NCBI GenBank assembly: GCA_963715625.1
Contig: OY970260.1
Coordinates: forward strand, 2,930,874 to 2,994,873
Length of the DNA: 64,000 bases
DNA from: VRUE01 sp963715625
Lineage (GTDB): Bacteria; Actinomycetota; Thermoleophilia; Solirubrobacterales; 70-9
Direction: 5' to 3'
This document shows positions 22,898 through 31,586 of the stretch, piece by piece. The translations under genes and the position numbers were made by a program. Position 1 is the first letter of the stretch. Each line of letters starts with the position of its first letter. A model generated the notes under the pieces. It searched no databases, was not told where the DNA came from, and was given only the letters and a program-made list of their open reading frames with translations.

Positions 22898-25078
22898 TCA
22901 GCCGCCCGAGCCGAGCCCGGCGCACCCCGCCGGGTCGAGCTTGCCGTTCACCTTGAAGACGTAGTCGGGCTGCGGCGTCACCTCGGGCTCGGCGACGACC
23001 TCTTCCAGCGCCGGGTCGGTCTTCACCCAGGCGTAGATCGGGTACCAGTAGGGCGAGTCGGCCGAGTCCTGCGTGTACTGGCTGACGATCAGGTAGTCGT
23101 AGTCCCCGGCGTTGACGCGGCGGCGGAACTGGCGGCAGCTGGTCGCCAGCCGGTAGGTCCCCTCCGGGCCCGGCACGCCGACGTACTGGACGTAGTTGTC
23201 GAGGTCGCGCCCGTAGAAGCCGTACTGCCCGAAGAAGATCTCCCCCGAGCCGGCGATGCCGATCCGCTTGTCGTGCAGGCCGTGGGCGAGCGAGTACGCT
23301 TCGCGCGGCCCGCCTTCCCCGAGGAACGGCAGCACCCGGGTGTAGTGCTGCTTGTAGTACTGAACCTCCTGGGCGCGGCCGAGGACGACGGCGAGCAGGA
23401 CGACGGCGCTGGCGACGATCGCGACCGTCCCCCGTCCCGCGCCCCCGCGCGAGCGCGACATCGCCAGCCCGGCCGGCACCCAGACCAGCGCCAGGGTGAG
23501 GAAGACCGTTCCGACGATGTAGCCGGGGTACCAGCGCGGCGTGATCAGCACCGAGATCGCGTAGACCGCGGTGAGGAAGAGCAGCGTCTGCCAGGCGCGG
23601 CTGTCGGGCACCCGCAGCGGCCGCGCGATCGGCACCAGGGTGAGAGCGAGCAGCAGCCCCGGCATCAGGTAGCGGGTGTTGGTGAAGAACCCGGTCGGCG
23701 AGCCCTCCTGCCCGGCCGCGGTCAGCGGCGTGACGACGTAGACCGCGGCGGTGATCAACGCGGCGACGGCGAGCACGCGCAGGATCTTGTTGCGCGAGCG
23801 AACCGCGATGTAGACGGCCGCGGCGACGGCGACGATCAGGATCAGCGGCCAGAGCGGCCCGAGCGCGTCGTTGAGCTGGGGGAAGAACCACTTGCGGTAG
23901 ATCGTCGGCTCGCCCAGGTAGTGGGCGACGGCGAAGCGTGGCCGCGGGTCGAGCGGCATCTGGTCGGGGCGCGGCAGGTGCAACGGGCCCCAGCCGATCA
24001 AAAGGGGAATCGGGTTGCCGCCGGTCTGAATCGCCGCCTTCACGTACCAGTAGCCGCCGACGACGAAGGCGGGGATGCCGATCGCCGCCGCGGTCATCAG
24101 CCGGCGCCCGGCGCCGCTGACCACGACCATCCCGACAGCGATCGCGCCGACCGGCGCCAGCAGCGGCAGCTTGACCGAGATCGCGATCCCGGCGGCGATC
24201 CCGGCCATGATCAGCGGCCCCTTGTCGAGCAGGGGCGCGTCGCGCTCGGGCGCGTCCTGCACCGCCCCGGCATCGGGCGCCCGGCGCTGGTGGCCGTTGA
24301 TCAGGAAGGCGGCGAAGGCGAGCAGGAAGGCGAGCCCCATGATGTCGTTGCGCCCCTCGCCCGGCTGGGTTTCGATCATCACCCCGGCGGAGAAGACCAG
24401 CGCCGCGGCCACCATCGTCGCCGGCCCGACCTTGTACGGGCGGCCCACGCACCAGGCGGCGAGCAGCCCGATCGAGAGCCAGACGAGGTTGATCAGCGGC
24501 GAGAGCCAGTCGCGCTTGAAGATGACGATCGCGCTGCCGTGGATCAGTTCGGCGGTCTGTGGATAGAACCAGGCGGCGAGCCGCAGCGGGTCGGTGTAGA
24601 GGAGGTGGACCGTCGAGCCTTCCTGGGCGATCCGGGCAGCGAAGGGCATGTGGTACCAGGTGGTGTCGCCGCCGAACATGCCGAAGTCGAGGCCGAGCTG
24701 CGAGGGGAAAGTCCACTCGGCGAAGGCCCATGAGGCGACCCCGAGGGCGATCAGCAGGGCCATCGCCTGCACCTGCGGCGCCGGGACCTCGCGCCTCTCG
24801 GCGGGCGACATCCACCAGCCCAGCAGCGCCGCGCCGAGGCCGATGCCGATGCAGCCGACGATCGTCCAGCCGAGGGTGAGGATGCTCAGTGTCCCGAGCA
24901 GCTGCAGTGCCGCGATCAGCAGCGCGACGGCGATCGTCGCGTCCGCCAGGCGGGCGAGGGCGCCGGAGAACTCGGGCACGATCCAGCGCCGCAGCCAGTA
25001 GCCGCCGAGGGCGAGCGCGCTGACGATGCCGATCGTGGCCAGGCAGCCGCCGATGTAGGAGCCGAAGGAGGGGGTCAC
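22898..25078 (-). CDS. Large GT-C-like polytopic membrane protein
   Basis: 726 residues with about 13-15 hydrophobic helices and a soluble C-terminus (from about 600) that ends VNGKLDPAGCAGLGSGG. The first long loop holds FGGDTTWYHMPFAARIAQEG and LAAWFYPQTAELIHG, an arrangement like GT-C (PMT/ArnT-type) glycosyltransferases, where an acidic residue sits in the first extracytoplasmic loop. It is paralogous to the split gene at 6751-8780, aligning along the whole length. Probably transfers a sugar from a polyprenyl donor on the outer membrane face, but family and substrate are inference. Confidence 0.65.
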   Translation of the reverse strand: MTPSFGSYIGGCLATIGIVSALALGGYWLRRWIVPEFSGALARLADATIAVALLIAALQLLGTLSILTLGWTIVGCIGIGLGAALLGWWMSPAERREVPAPQVQAMALLIALGVASWAFAEWTFPSQLGLDFGMFGGDTTWYHMPFAARIAQEGSTVHLLYTDPLRLAAWFYPQTAELIHGSAIVIFKRDWLSPLINLVWLSIGLLAAWCVGRPYKVGPATMVAAALVFSAGVMIETQPGEGRNDIMGLAFLLAFAAFLINGHQRRAPDAGAVQDAPERDAPLLDKGPLIMAGIAAGIAISVKLPLLAPVGAIAVGMVVVSGAGRRLMTAAAIGIPAFVVGGYWYVKAAIQTGGNPIPLLIGWGPLHLPRPDQMPLDPRPRFAVAHYLGEPTIYRKWFFPQLNDALGPLWPLILIVAVAAAVYIAVRSRNKILRVLAVAALITAAVYVVTPLTAAGQEGSPTGFFTNTRYLMPGLLLALTLVPIARPLRVPDSRAWQTLLFLTAVYAISVLITPRWYPGYIVGTVFLTLALVWVPAGLAMSRSRGGAGRGTVAIVASAVVLLAVVLGRAQEVQYYKQHYTRVLPFLGEGGPREAYSLAHGLHDKRIGIAGSGEIFFGQYGFYGRDLDNYVQYVGVPGPEGTYRLATSCRQFRRRVNAGDYDYLIVSQYTQDSADSPYWYPIYAWVKTDPALEEVVAEPEVTPQPDYVFKVNGKLDPAGCAGLGSGG

Positions 25079-25122
25079 CGGCGCGGGATGCTATTCGCCG
25101 CGCCGGGCGGGGGCCCTACCGG

Positions 25123-25169
25123 AGGTGCAACGCGTTACGGCTCCGCCAGGACCACAAAGCGTTGCACCT
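25123..25169. repeat. Palindromic element, family A copy 1
   Basis: Arms AGGTGCAACGC (25123-25133) and GCGTTGCACCT (25159-25169) around a 25-nt interior. It sits between the membrane-protein gene and the msrA stop. Same arms as 28996-29040, 32704-32826 and 44705-44751. Confidence 0.75.
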
Positions 25170-25177
25170 GAGGGGTG

Positions 25178-25828
25178 TCAGGTGGCTGTGGCCGGGATGC
25201 GGCAGGAGACCCCGGTGCCGGCAAGGCCGCAGTAGCCGTTCGGCACCTTGTGCAGGTACTGCTGGTGGTAGTCCTCGGCGCAGTAGAAGGGCGCCGCCGG
25301 CTCGACCTCGGTCGTCACCGGCTCGTGGCCGGCCGCTCGCAGCGCCTCGTCGTAGACGCGCTTGGCCATCTCGGCGGTCGCCTTCTGGGCGTCGTCGACG
25401 AAGTAGATCCCCGAGCGGTACTGGGTGCCGACGTCGTTGCCCTGGCGCATGCCCTGGGTCGGGTCGTGCTCCTCGAAGAAGACCTTCAGCAGGTCCGCAT
25501 AGGAGACCTTGGCCGGGTCGAAGGCGACCAGGACAGCCTCGGCGTGGCCGGTCTTCCCCGTGCACACCTCCTCGTAGGTCGGGTTCGGCGTGGTCCCGTT
25601 CATGTATCCGGCCGCCGTCGTGTAAACGCCGTCGAGTCCCCAGAAGAGCCGCTCCGCGCCCCAGAAGCAGCCGAGCGCGAAGTAAGCGGTCTCAACCCCA
25701 TCCGGGAACGGCGGCTTCAGCGGCGTGCCGAGCACCGCGTGGCGCTCGGGCACGTCGAAGGCCGGCTCGCTGCGCCCCGGCAACGCCGCCTCGGACGCCG
25801 GCATCCGCGTCTTCCTCGAGAACAGCAC
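25178..25828 (-). CDS. msrA: Peptide methionine-S-sulfoxide reductase
   Basis: Repairs oxidised Met (S-epimer) with thioredoxin. 216 residues with the catalytic motif FALGCFWGAERLFW (Cys near residue 54), YMNGTTPNPTYEEVCTG, the GHAEAV strand, FFEEHDPTQ and the C-terminal AEDYHQQYLHKVPNGYCG, which carries a resolving Cys. GTG start at 25828; an ATG eight codons in (25804) is an alternative. Flanked by palindromic elements on both sides, so probably monocistronic. Confidence 0.94.
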   Translation of the reverse strand: MLFSRKTRMPASEAALPGRSEPAFDVPERHAVLGTPLKPPFPDGVETAYFALGCFWGAERLFWGLDGVYTTAAGYMNGTTPNPTYEEVCTGKTGHAEAVLVAFDPAKVSYADLLKVFFEEHDPTQGMRQGNDVGTQYRSGIYFVDDAQKATAEMAKRVYDEALRAAGHEPVTTEVEPAAPFYCAEDYHQQYLHKVPNGYCGLAGTGVSCRIPATAT

Positions 25829-25848
25829 GCCCTCAGCTTACGCCCACG

Positions 25849-25899
25849 CGAACTGCATCAAATTCTCTACCTGCCAGCGCGAGAATTTGATGCAGTTCG
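25849..25899. repeat. Perfect 19-bp inverted repeat upstream of msrA
   Basis: Arms CGAACTGCATCAAATTCTC (25849-25867) and its exact complement (25881-25899), loop of 13 nt, A/T-richer than its surroundings. It lies between the divergent msrA and 25916 genes, overlapping where their promoters should be. It could be an operator, or a palindromic element with no second copy here. Confidence 0.7.
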
Positions 25900-25915
25900 G
25901 CGTGGTTGGGGTAAC

Positions 25916-26200
25916 TTGCCCGACATCGGCTGCCTCGTCGTCCTCTTCGCCCTGATCTCGCCGCGGCTGGCGCTGTTCGCGCTCTGGCTGTTCAGCGACC
26001 TGCTCGGCCGGGCGTTCGAGGATTGGTTCGTCCCCTTCCTCGGCTTCTTCCTGCTGCCATGGACGACCCTCGCCTACGCGGTGATGTGGAGCTCCTCCGA
26101 CGGGGTCGTCGGCTTCGAGTGGTTCATCGTCGTCCTCGCCTTCCTCTTCGACCTCGGCTCCTACGCCCAGAGCGGCCGGCGGCGCGAGGCGCGGGCGTAG
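25916..26200 (+). CDS. Small three-helix membrane protein, conserved hypothetical
   Basis: 94 residues from a TTG at 25916 (GGGGTA precedes it), giving LPDIGCLVVLFALISPRLAL, then a Trp-rich second helix (WFVPFLGFFLLPWTTLAYAVMW) and a third (GFEWFIVVLAFLFDLGSY). I believe this pattern of small membrane proteins is common among actinobacteria, with unknown function. Helices span about 5-27, 36-56 and 62-84. The palindrome 25849-25899 lies immediately upstream. Confidence 0.65.
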   Translation: MPDIGCLVVLFALISPRLALFALWLFSDLLGRAFEDWFVPFLGFFLLPWTTLAYAVMWSSSDGVVGFEWFIVVLAFLFDLGSYAQSGRRREARA

Positions 26201-26242
26201 GCGCCGCGCAAGGGCCCAACCGGACGCACCCGCGCGCGAGCG

Positions 26243-26515
26243 CTACTCGCCCGACTCGACCGGGTAGGCGAACCTGATGCAGGACTTGCCGAGCACGATG
26301 AACTCGCGCCGGGTCACCTCGCCGGTCGCGGTCGCGGTGATCTCGACGTCGGTGAGCGGGAGGAATCCGACCTCGGCGCGGTTGAGCGCGTCCGAGAGGC
26401 GACTCGCGTAGCCCTCCCGGGGCAGGGTGACGTCACCGGCGATCAGGTGCCCGTCGGTCTCGAAAACGGCCCGCTCCCTGCGCTGCTCCACCTGGGGGAT
26501 CTGCGTCATCTTCAC
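26243..26515 (-). CDS. Small beta-rich conserved protein (DUF6812-like)
   Basis: 90 residues with no membrane segment. The pattern GHLIAGDVTLPREGYASRLS then LPLTDVEITATATG and VLGKSCIRFAYP resembles small proteins annotated DUF6812. Function unknown. GTG start at 26515 with an ATG two codons on. It is isolated between two plus-strand genes. Confidence 0.5.
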   Translation of the reverse strand: MKMTQIPQVEQRRERAVFETDGHLIAGDVTLPREGYASRLSDALNRAEVGFLPLTDVEITATATGEVTRREFIVLGKSCIRFAYPVESGE

Positions 26516-26628
26516 GCAACCATCGGCACAGGCCTAAGCCCGCTGGAGGGGGACAAACGTCCGGTCTACATAACTTCGATGCTCTAGCTTATGCTCAGTT
26601 TTATTTGAGTAAAAGGAAGGAACGACGG

Positions 26629-27873
26629 ATGACTGAGAGAGCAGGGTGCGCCTTCGACCTCTCGGTGCTCCGCGAAGGCAACCTGTACCGCCTGGTGCTC
26701 GCCCAGCTCGCCTCCTCGGTGGGCGACCTGATGGTGCTGGCGGCGTTGCCCTTCGCCGTGCTCTCGATCGGTGGCTCGATGGCGCAGGTGGGCATCGCCC
26801 TCGCCGCGCAGGCCGTCGTGCTCGCATCCCTCCTGCTCTTCGGCGGCGTCGGCGGAGACCGGCTCGCCCGCCGCTCGGTCGTGATCGCGGCAGACCTCTG
26901 CCGGTTCGCGTCGCAGGGGATCGTGGCGGTGCTGCTGATCGGCGGCCATGCCGAGCTCTGGCAGCTCATCGCCGCGCAGGCCGTACTCGGCGCCGGCGCC
27001 GCGTTCTTCATGCCGGCGATGCAGGGGCTGATCTCGCAGGCCGTGCAACCGGAGCGGCTCCAGAAGGCCAACTCGCTGCGCGGGATGGCCGTCTCGCTCG
27101 GCGGCGTGGCCGGGCCGGCGGTCGCCGTCGCTGTCCTCGCCGTCGCCGGGCCCGGCTGGGCCTTCGCCGCCGACTCGGCGAGCTTCCTGCTCAGCGCCAC
27201 GCTGCTGGCCAAGGTCCGCGTCCCGGTCCCGCAGGCCGCCCTGCGCCGGGCCAGCTCGGTGCGCGACGACCTCGCCGCGGGCTGGCGGGAGTTCCGGCAG
27301 ACGACCTGGGCCTGGGTGATCGTCACCGAGTTCGCGGTCCTCAACTCACTCGTCTTCGCACCGTTCTTCGTCTTCGGCCCGACCGTGTCGGCCGACTCGC
27401 TCGGCGGTCCGGCGGCCTGGGCCGCGATCCTCGCCGCGCTGGGCGCCGGCGAGGTGGTCGGGGCGGTGGTCGCGATGGCCTGGAACCCCAGCCGCCCGCT
27501 GCTGGCCGCCACCCTGGCGATCGGCCTCTGGGCGGCGCCGCTGCTGCTCCTGGCCGCCGTCGCCCCGGTCGGCCTGATCGCGGCCGGTGCCGCCGTGGCC
27601 GGCGCCTCGCTGGCGATCTTCGGCGCCCTCTGGGAGACGATCCTGCAGACCCGGATCCCGCTCCCGCTGCGGTCCCGCCTCAGCTCCTACGACCTGCTCG
27701 GCTCCTTCGCCCTGATCCCGCTCGGCTACATTCTCGGCGGCCTGGAGCAGGAGCTGTTCGGTGCCGGCCCCGGCCTGATCGCAGCCGCGGCGGTCATCGC
27801 GGTCGCGACCCTCGCGGTGATCGCCGTGCCGAGCGTCCGGGAGATGAGGTCGGCCCAGGCCGGCGAACCGTAG
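26629..27873 (+). CDS. MFS-type transporter, probable drug exporter
   Basis: About 414 residues, 10-12 hydrophobic helices. N-terminal NLYRLVLAQLASSVGDLMVL, the A-like motif GGDRLARRSVVIAADL between helices 2 and 3, and a mid-protein cytoplasmic loop (VPVPQAALRRASSVRDDLAAG). It resembles the MFS_3/enterobactin-exporter-like branch. The ATG at 26629 is chosen because AAGGAAGG stands 9-16 nt upstream; a TTG at 26605 is in frame. The upstream 100 bp is noticeably A/T-rich. Substrate unknown. Confidence 0.8.
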   Translation: MTERAGCAFDLSVLREGNLYRLVLAQLASSVGDLMVLAALPFAVLSIGGSMAQVGIALAAQAVVLASLLLFGGVGGDRLARRSVVIAADLCRFASQGIVAVLLIGGHAELWQLIAAQAVLGAGAAFFMPAMQGLISQAVQPERLQKANSLRGMAVSLGGVAGPAVAVAVLAVAGPGWAFAADSASFLLSATLLAKVRVPVPQAALRRASSVRDDLAAGWREFRQTTWAWVIVTEFAVLNSLVFAPFFVFGPTVSADSLGGPAAWAAILAALGAGEVVGAVVAMAWNPSRPLLAATLAIGLWAAPLLLLAAVAPVGLIAAGAAVAGASLAIFGALWETILQTRIPLPLRSRLSSYDLLGSFALIPLGYILGGLEQELFGAGPGLIAAAAVIAVATLAVIAVPSVREMRSAQAGEP

Positions 27874-27886
27874 GGCCGCTGCAAAG

Positions 27887-27960
27887 TCGGGGCGCCCGGA
27901 TTCGAACCGGGGACCTCGGCCACCCAAAGGCCGCGCGCTACCAGGCTGCGCCACGCCCCG
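27887..27960 (-). tRNA. tRNA-Pro(TGG)
   Basis: 74-nt cloverleaf: acceptor CGGGGCG/CGCCCCG, anticodon stem CGGCC/GGCCG with loop TTTGGGT (anticodon TGG), T arm CCCGG-TTCGAAT-CCGGG, discriminator A, no encoded CCA. Confidence 0.95.
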
Positions 27961-28020
27961 ATGGCCCCGATCTTACGGGCATCGCCGAACGGTGGCGAGA
28001 GCTGCGACGGTTTGGGACGG

Positions 28021-28938
28021 TCAGGCCGGCTGCTTGGCGCGTGCCCGGAAGCCGGCCCGCGAGGCGGTGTCGGCGATCTCGCCGGCGAAGACCGGCCAGA
28101 GCTCGCGGGGCAGGTCGTGCCCCATGCCCTCGACGATGCGCAGCCGGGCGCCGGGGATCGCCCGGGCCGTCGCGCGGCCGCCGCTTGGGCGGACCAGCGG
28201 GTCGCTGGTGCCGTGGATCACCGAGGCCGGCAGGCGCAGCTTGCGCAGCGCCGCCGTGCGGTCGCCCGAGGCGGTGATCGCGTGCATCTGGCGCAGGGCC
28301 CCGCGCGGGTTGTGGGAGCGGTCGTACATCCTCCCGGCCATCTCGCGCAGCCTCGCCTCGTCGGTCGGGTAGGCGGGCGAGCCGACGACCCGGAAGGTCT
28401 TGAGGACGCGCTCGACGAAGCCGTCGCGATCGCGCGGAGCCTGCGCCAGCATCACGCCGAAAGCCTTCAGCGTCGGCGTCCCGACGCGGCGGCTGCCGGT
28501 CGTCGACATGATCGAGACCAGCGAGCGAACCCGGTCGGGGTGCTCGATCGCCAGCGTCTGGCCGATCATCCCGCCCATCGAGGCGCCGACGACGTGCGCC
28601 GAGTCGACTCCCAGGTGATCCATCAGCCCGACCGTGTCCGCGGCCATGTCGGACAGCAGGTAGGGCGCGCTGGCGCGGCGGCCGAGGAAGAGGTCGGCCC
28701 GCTTGGGCACCCCGGCCCCTTCGATCATCGTCGAGCGGCCGATGTCGCGGTTGTCGAAGCGGACGACGCGGAAGCCGCACCCGGCCAGGAGATCGCAGAG
28801 CTCCTCGTCCCAGGCGAGCATCTGCGTCCCCAGGCCCATGACCAGGAACAGCGGCTCGCCGTCCGGGTCGCCCACCTCCTGGTAGGCGATATCGACGCCG
28901 TTGACCGGCGCCAGGCGCTCCTCGCTGAGCCCGAGCAT
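28021..28938 (-). CDS. Alpha/beta hydrolase, RdmC-like
   Basis: 305 residues. LFLVMGLGTQMLAWDEELCD leads to RFDNRDIGRSTMIEG, the nucleophile elbow VGASMGGMIGQTLAIEH, the acid site HGTSDPLVRPSGG and the final EGMGHDLP. It is a homologue of the 22060-22863 gene, with a longer cap. It could hydrolyse a methyl or lipid ester; there is no direct clue to substrate. ATG start at 28938 (MLGLSEERLAPVNGVDIAY). Divergent from the metallophosphoesterase, with a family A palindrome between them. Confidence 0.82.
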   Translation of the reverse strand: MLGLSEERLAPVNGVDIAYQEVGDPDGEPLFLVMGLGTQMLAWDEELCDLLAGCGFRVVRFDNRDIGRSTMIEGAGVPKRADLFLGRRASAPYLLSDMAADTVGLMDHLGVDSAHVVGASMGGMIGQTLAIEHPDRVRSLVSIMSTTGSRRVGTPTLKAFGVMLAQAPRDRDGFVERVLKTFRVVGSPAYPTDEARLREMAGRMYDRSHNPRGALRQMHAITASGDRTAALRKLRLPASVIHGTSDPLVRPSGGRATARAIPGARLRIVEGMGHDLPRELWPVFAGEIADTASRAGFRARAKQPA

Positions 28939-28995
28939 CCCGCGGAAGTCTAGCCTGGCACTGGCTGCCCAGCCAAATCGCCCCAGCGCACGGCA

Positions 28996-29040
28996 GGTGC
29001 AACGTTTTTCGGTCCCCTGGGATGAAGAACGCGTTGCACC
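28996..29040. repeat. Palindromic element, family A copy 2
   Basis: Arms GGTGCAACGTT (28996-29006) and AACGCGTTGCACC (29028-29040) in the gap between divergent genes, 15 bp before the 29056 start. Here it cannot be a terminator of either neighbour. Confidence 0.7.
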
Positions 29041-29055
29041 GCTAGTTTGCCCTGG

Positions 29056-30162
29056 ATGCGCACCGCGATCGTCTCCGACCTGCACCTCGGCTCCGCCGGC
29101 GGTGAGGACCTGCTGCGCGACCCGGCGATCCGCCGGGCCCTGCTCGATGAGATCGGCGAGGCCGACCGCCTCGTCCTGCTCGGCGACGTGCTCGAGCTGC
29201 GCGAGCTGCAGCTGCCGCAGGTGCTGGAGATCGCCCGGCCGTTCTTCGAGGACCTGGGCAGGGCGATGACCGGGCGCCGGGTCGTGCTCGTGCCCGGCAA
29301 CCACGACCACCGCCTGGCCGAGCCCCTGCTCGAAGAGCTTGCGCTGGCGGGCGGCACGCTCGGGCTGGAGCACCGCTCCCTCGCGGCGGGCGAGCCGGCG
29401 AGGCACATCGCCGCCTGGCTCGGCGACGCCGAGCTCAGCATCGCCTATCCGGGCGCCTGGATCCGCGACGACGTCTACGCCACCCACGGCCACTACATGG
29501 ACTGCCACATGAGCCTGCCGCGCCTGGAGTGCGTCGCCGCGGCGGCGATCATGCGCACCGCCGGCCACCCGCCCGACCCCGCCGCCCCAAACGACTACGA
29601 GCGCATCCTGCGCCCGCTCTACGGCCTCTCCTTCGGCCTCGCCGAAGCGGGGATGAGGCCCGGCGCCAGCCGCCCCTCCGAACGTGCCTGGCGCGCCTTC
29701 TCCGGCCGGCGCAACGGCGGGCGGGCCCGCCAGGCCACCGTCAAGGCTGCCTTCGCCGCCGGCGTGCCGACCGGCATCTGGCTGCTCAACCGCCTCCTCC
29801 GCGCCGAGTTCGACCCCGACCTCTCCCCCGCCTCGATCGCCCGCAGCGGGATCGACGCGGCCACCGAGCTGGCGCGGCGGCTGCGGGTCGAGGCAGCCCA
29901 CACGATCACCGGCCACACCCACCATGCCGGCCCGGACGAGGGAGAGGCCGAGTGGCAGCTCCCCGGCGGCGGCCAGCTGCACAACACCGGCAGCTGGGTC
30001 TTCGCCGACGCCTTCCACCACCCCGGCGCGCCCCCGGGCCCCTACTGGCCGGGGACCGTCACCTGGGTCGGCGACGAGGGGCCGCCGCGGCGCGTGCGCC
30101 TGCTGGTCGACCGCCCACGCGAGGAGCTGCGCGACGCGGTCAGCCGAGCCAATCGGCGATGA
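29056..30162 (+). CDS. Calcineurin-like metallophosphoesterase
   Basis: 368 residues. The metallophosphoesterase block set is complete: IVSDLHLGS (5-13), VLLGDVLELRE, VPGNHDH, ATHGHYMD and ITGHTHH, supplying the binuclear metal ligands. A long insert (about 170-260) without metal ligands distinguishes it from UDP-diacylglucosamine hydrolases. Substrate unknown. ATG at 29056. Its last 23 bp overlap the convergent dehalogenase-like gene. Confidence 0.85.
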   Translation: MRTAIVSDLHLGSAGGEDLLRDPAIRRALLDEIGEADRLVLLGDVLELRELQLPQVLEIARPFFEDLGRAMTGRRVVLVPGNHDHRLAEPLLEELALAGGTLGLEHRSLAAGEPARHIAAWLGDAELSIAYPGAWIRDDVYATHGHYMDCHMSLPRLECVAAAAIMRTAGHPPDPAAPNDYERILRPLYGLSFGLAEAGMRPGASRPSERAWRAFSGRRNGGRARQATVKAAFAAGVPTGIWLLNRLLRAEFDPDLSPASIARSGIDAATELARRLRVEAAHTITGHTHHAGPDEGEAEWQLPGGGQLHNTGSWVFADAFHHPGAPPGPYWPGTVTWVGDEGPPRRVRLLVDRPREELRDAVSRANRR

Positions 30163-31013
30163 TCGCGCCGATCCGGGGGCCGGCGTCCTCCTGGAGGAAG
30201 TGGCCCGCGCCCTCGATCGGCCGCGGCGCCGGGAAGTTGAGCTGGGTCGAGACCCGCTCGCCGACCGAGAAGGGGAGGATCGGGTCGGAGTCGGCCCAGA
30301 GGACCAGCGCCGGGCGGTCGTCCTCGCGCAGGGCGTCGGCAACGCGCTTGCCCTCGGCGGCGCCGGGCGAGTCGGGCTCGGTGGGGAGGATCAGCGGGAA
30401 GGCGCGGGCGCCCGCCTTGGACTCCGGGCTCGGGTAGGGGGCCTCGTAGGCGGCGATCACGTCGTCGCCGGGGTCGTCCTTGCAACCGCCGCGCACCAGC
30501 ATGCCCACCGGCACGTCGGCGTTGTCGCGGACGAACTCGCGGAACATCAGCCAGGCCTCGCTCATCCGCTGGTGCCCGGTGAAGGGGCCGGTCTCCATGA
30601 TCACGAGGCGCGAGAAGCGGTCGGGGTGCTCGACCGCCAGCCGCAGGCCGATCGGCCCGCCCCAGTCGTGGACGACGGCCGTCGCGTCGCGCACGTCGAG
30701 CTCCTCGAGCAGCTTCGACATCAGCTCGACATGGCGGTCGTAGGTGTACCAGCTCGAGATCGGTGGGCTTGTCGGAACGGCCGAAACCGGCGTAGTCGGG
30801 GGCGATGCAGCGGTACCCGGCATCGCGCACGGGCGGGATCACCTTGCGCCAGAGAAACGACCAGGTCGGCTCGCCGTGGAAGAAGACGACCGGCTTGCCC
30901 TCGCCCTCGTCGAGGTATGCGAGCCGCAGCCCGTCGATCTCGCGGCAGCTCGAATCGAAGGGGAAGTCGGGAAGCCCCTGCAGCGCCTCCTCGGGGGTGC
31001 GAACGACGTCCAC
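30140..31013 (-). pseudogene. Haloalkane-dehalogenase-like alpha/beta hydrolase with one frameshift
   Basis: The N-terminal frame (GTG at 31013) reads VDVVRTPEEALQGLPDFPFD, then VVFFHGEPTWSFLWRKVIPP and IAPDYAGFGRSDKPTD, classic haloalkane dehalogenase sequence. The continuation, WYTYDRHVELMSKLLEEL then AVVHDWGGPIGLRLA (nucleophile Asp in HDWGG), is in the next frame. The break is at about 30752, where CTC GAG C TGG has one base too many. Acid and His regions are intact (PIEGAGHFLQEDAG). Restored length is about 290, normal for the family. Decay or sequence error. Confidence 0.8.
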
Positions 31014-31202
31014 GGGCGGGAGACTATTCGACGCGACGGGGCGCGGGGCTACGGCAGGTGGCTGAGGAATTTGCCCACGATGGCCCGAAGCAGGCACAAG
31101 CAGGAGAACTGTCAGGCGCAGGAACCCCGCGCCGGGCCTCGAAGGCGCTCCCAGCACTTCCACACTATCCTCTGTCCATTTCGAGTCACGAAAGGGTTAC
31201 CC

Positions 31203-31586
31203 ATGAACGAGGAAACTCTCAGCGGCTGGTGGGTCTTCGCCGGCGTCTTGCTCCTGGTCGCTGGCGTACTGAACATCATCTACGGCATCGCCGCGATCGG
31301 CGACTCGAAGTTCTTCACGGAAAACGTCACCTACGTCTTCAGCAGCCTGCATACCTGGGGCTGGATCCTCCTGATCATCGGCGTGCTCGAGCTCGTCGCC
31401 GCCTTCTCGCTCTTCTCCGGAGGAGAATTCGGCCGCTGGTTCGGCATCTTTATCGCCTCGCTGAACGCGATTGGCGCGCTGCTCGCGATGGCCGGTGCCT
31501 ACCCCTTCTGGTCGCTGGCGATCTTCGCCCTGTCGGTCATCATCATCTACAAGCTGGCCGAGGGGCCCAAAGGCTCCGTCAGCTAG
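31203..31586 (+). CDS. Small four-helix membrane protein (DUF7144-like)
   Basis: 127 residues with four evenly spaced hydrophobic helices: WWVFAGVLLLVAGVLNIIYG (9-28), a second near 49-70, LNAIGALLAMAGAYPFWSLA (86-105) and a last near 108-119. The KFFTENVTYVFSSLHTWGW loop is shared by actinobacterial proteins of this type (DUF7144). Function unknown. AAAGGG stands 7-12 nt before the ATG. A GC-rich hairpin 28 bp past its stop is the likely terminator. Confidence 0.7.
   Translation: MNEETLSGWWVFAGVLLLVAGVLNIIYGIAAIGDSKFFTENVTYVFSSLHTWGWILLIIGVLELVAAFSLFSGGEFGRWFGIFIASLNAIGALLAMAGAYPFWSLAIFALSVIIIYKLAEGPKGSVS

Noticed and set aside
30042..30139. C-terminal extension of the first dehalogenase frame
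   Set aside because: After the frame break it is Arg-rich antisense sequence. The true C-terminus is in the other frame, ending at 30140.
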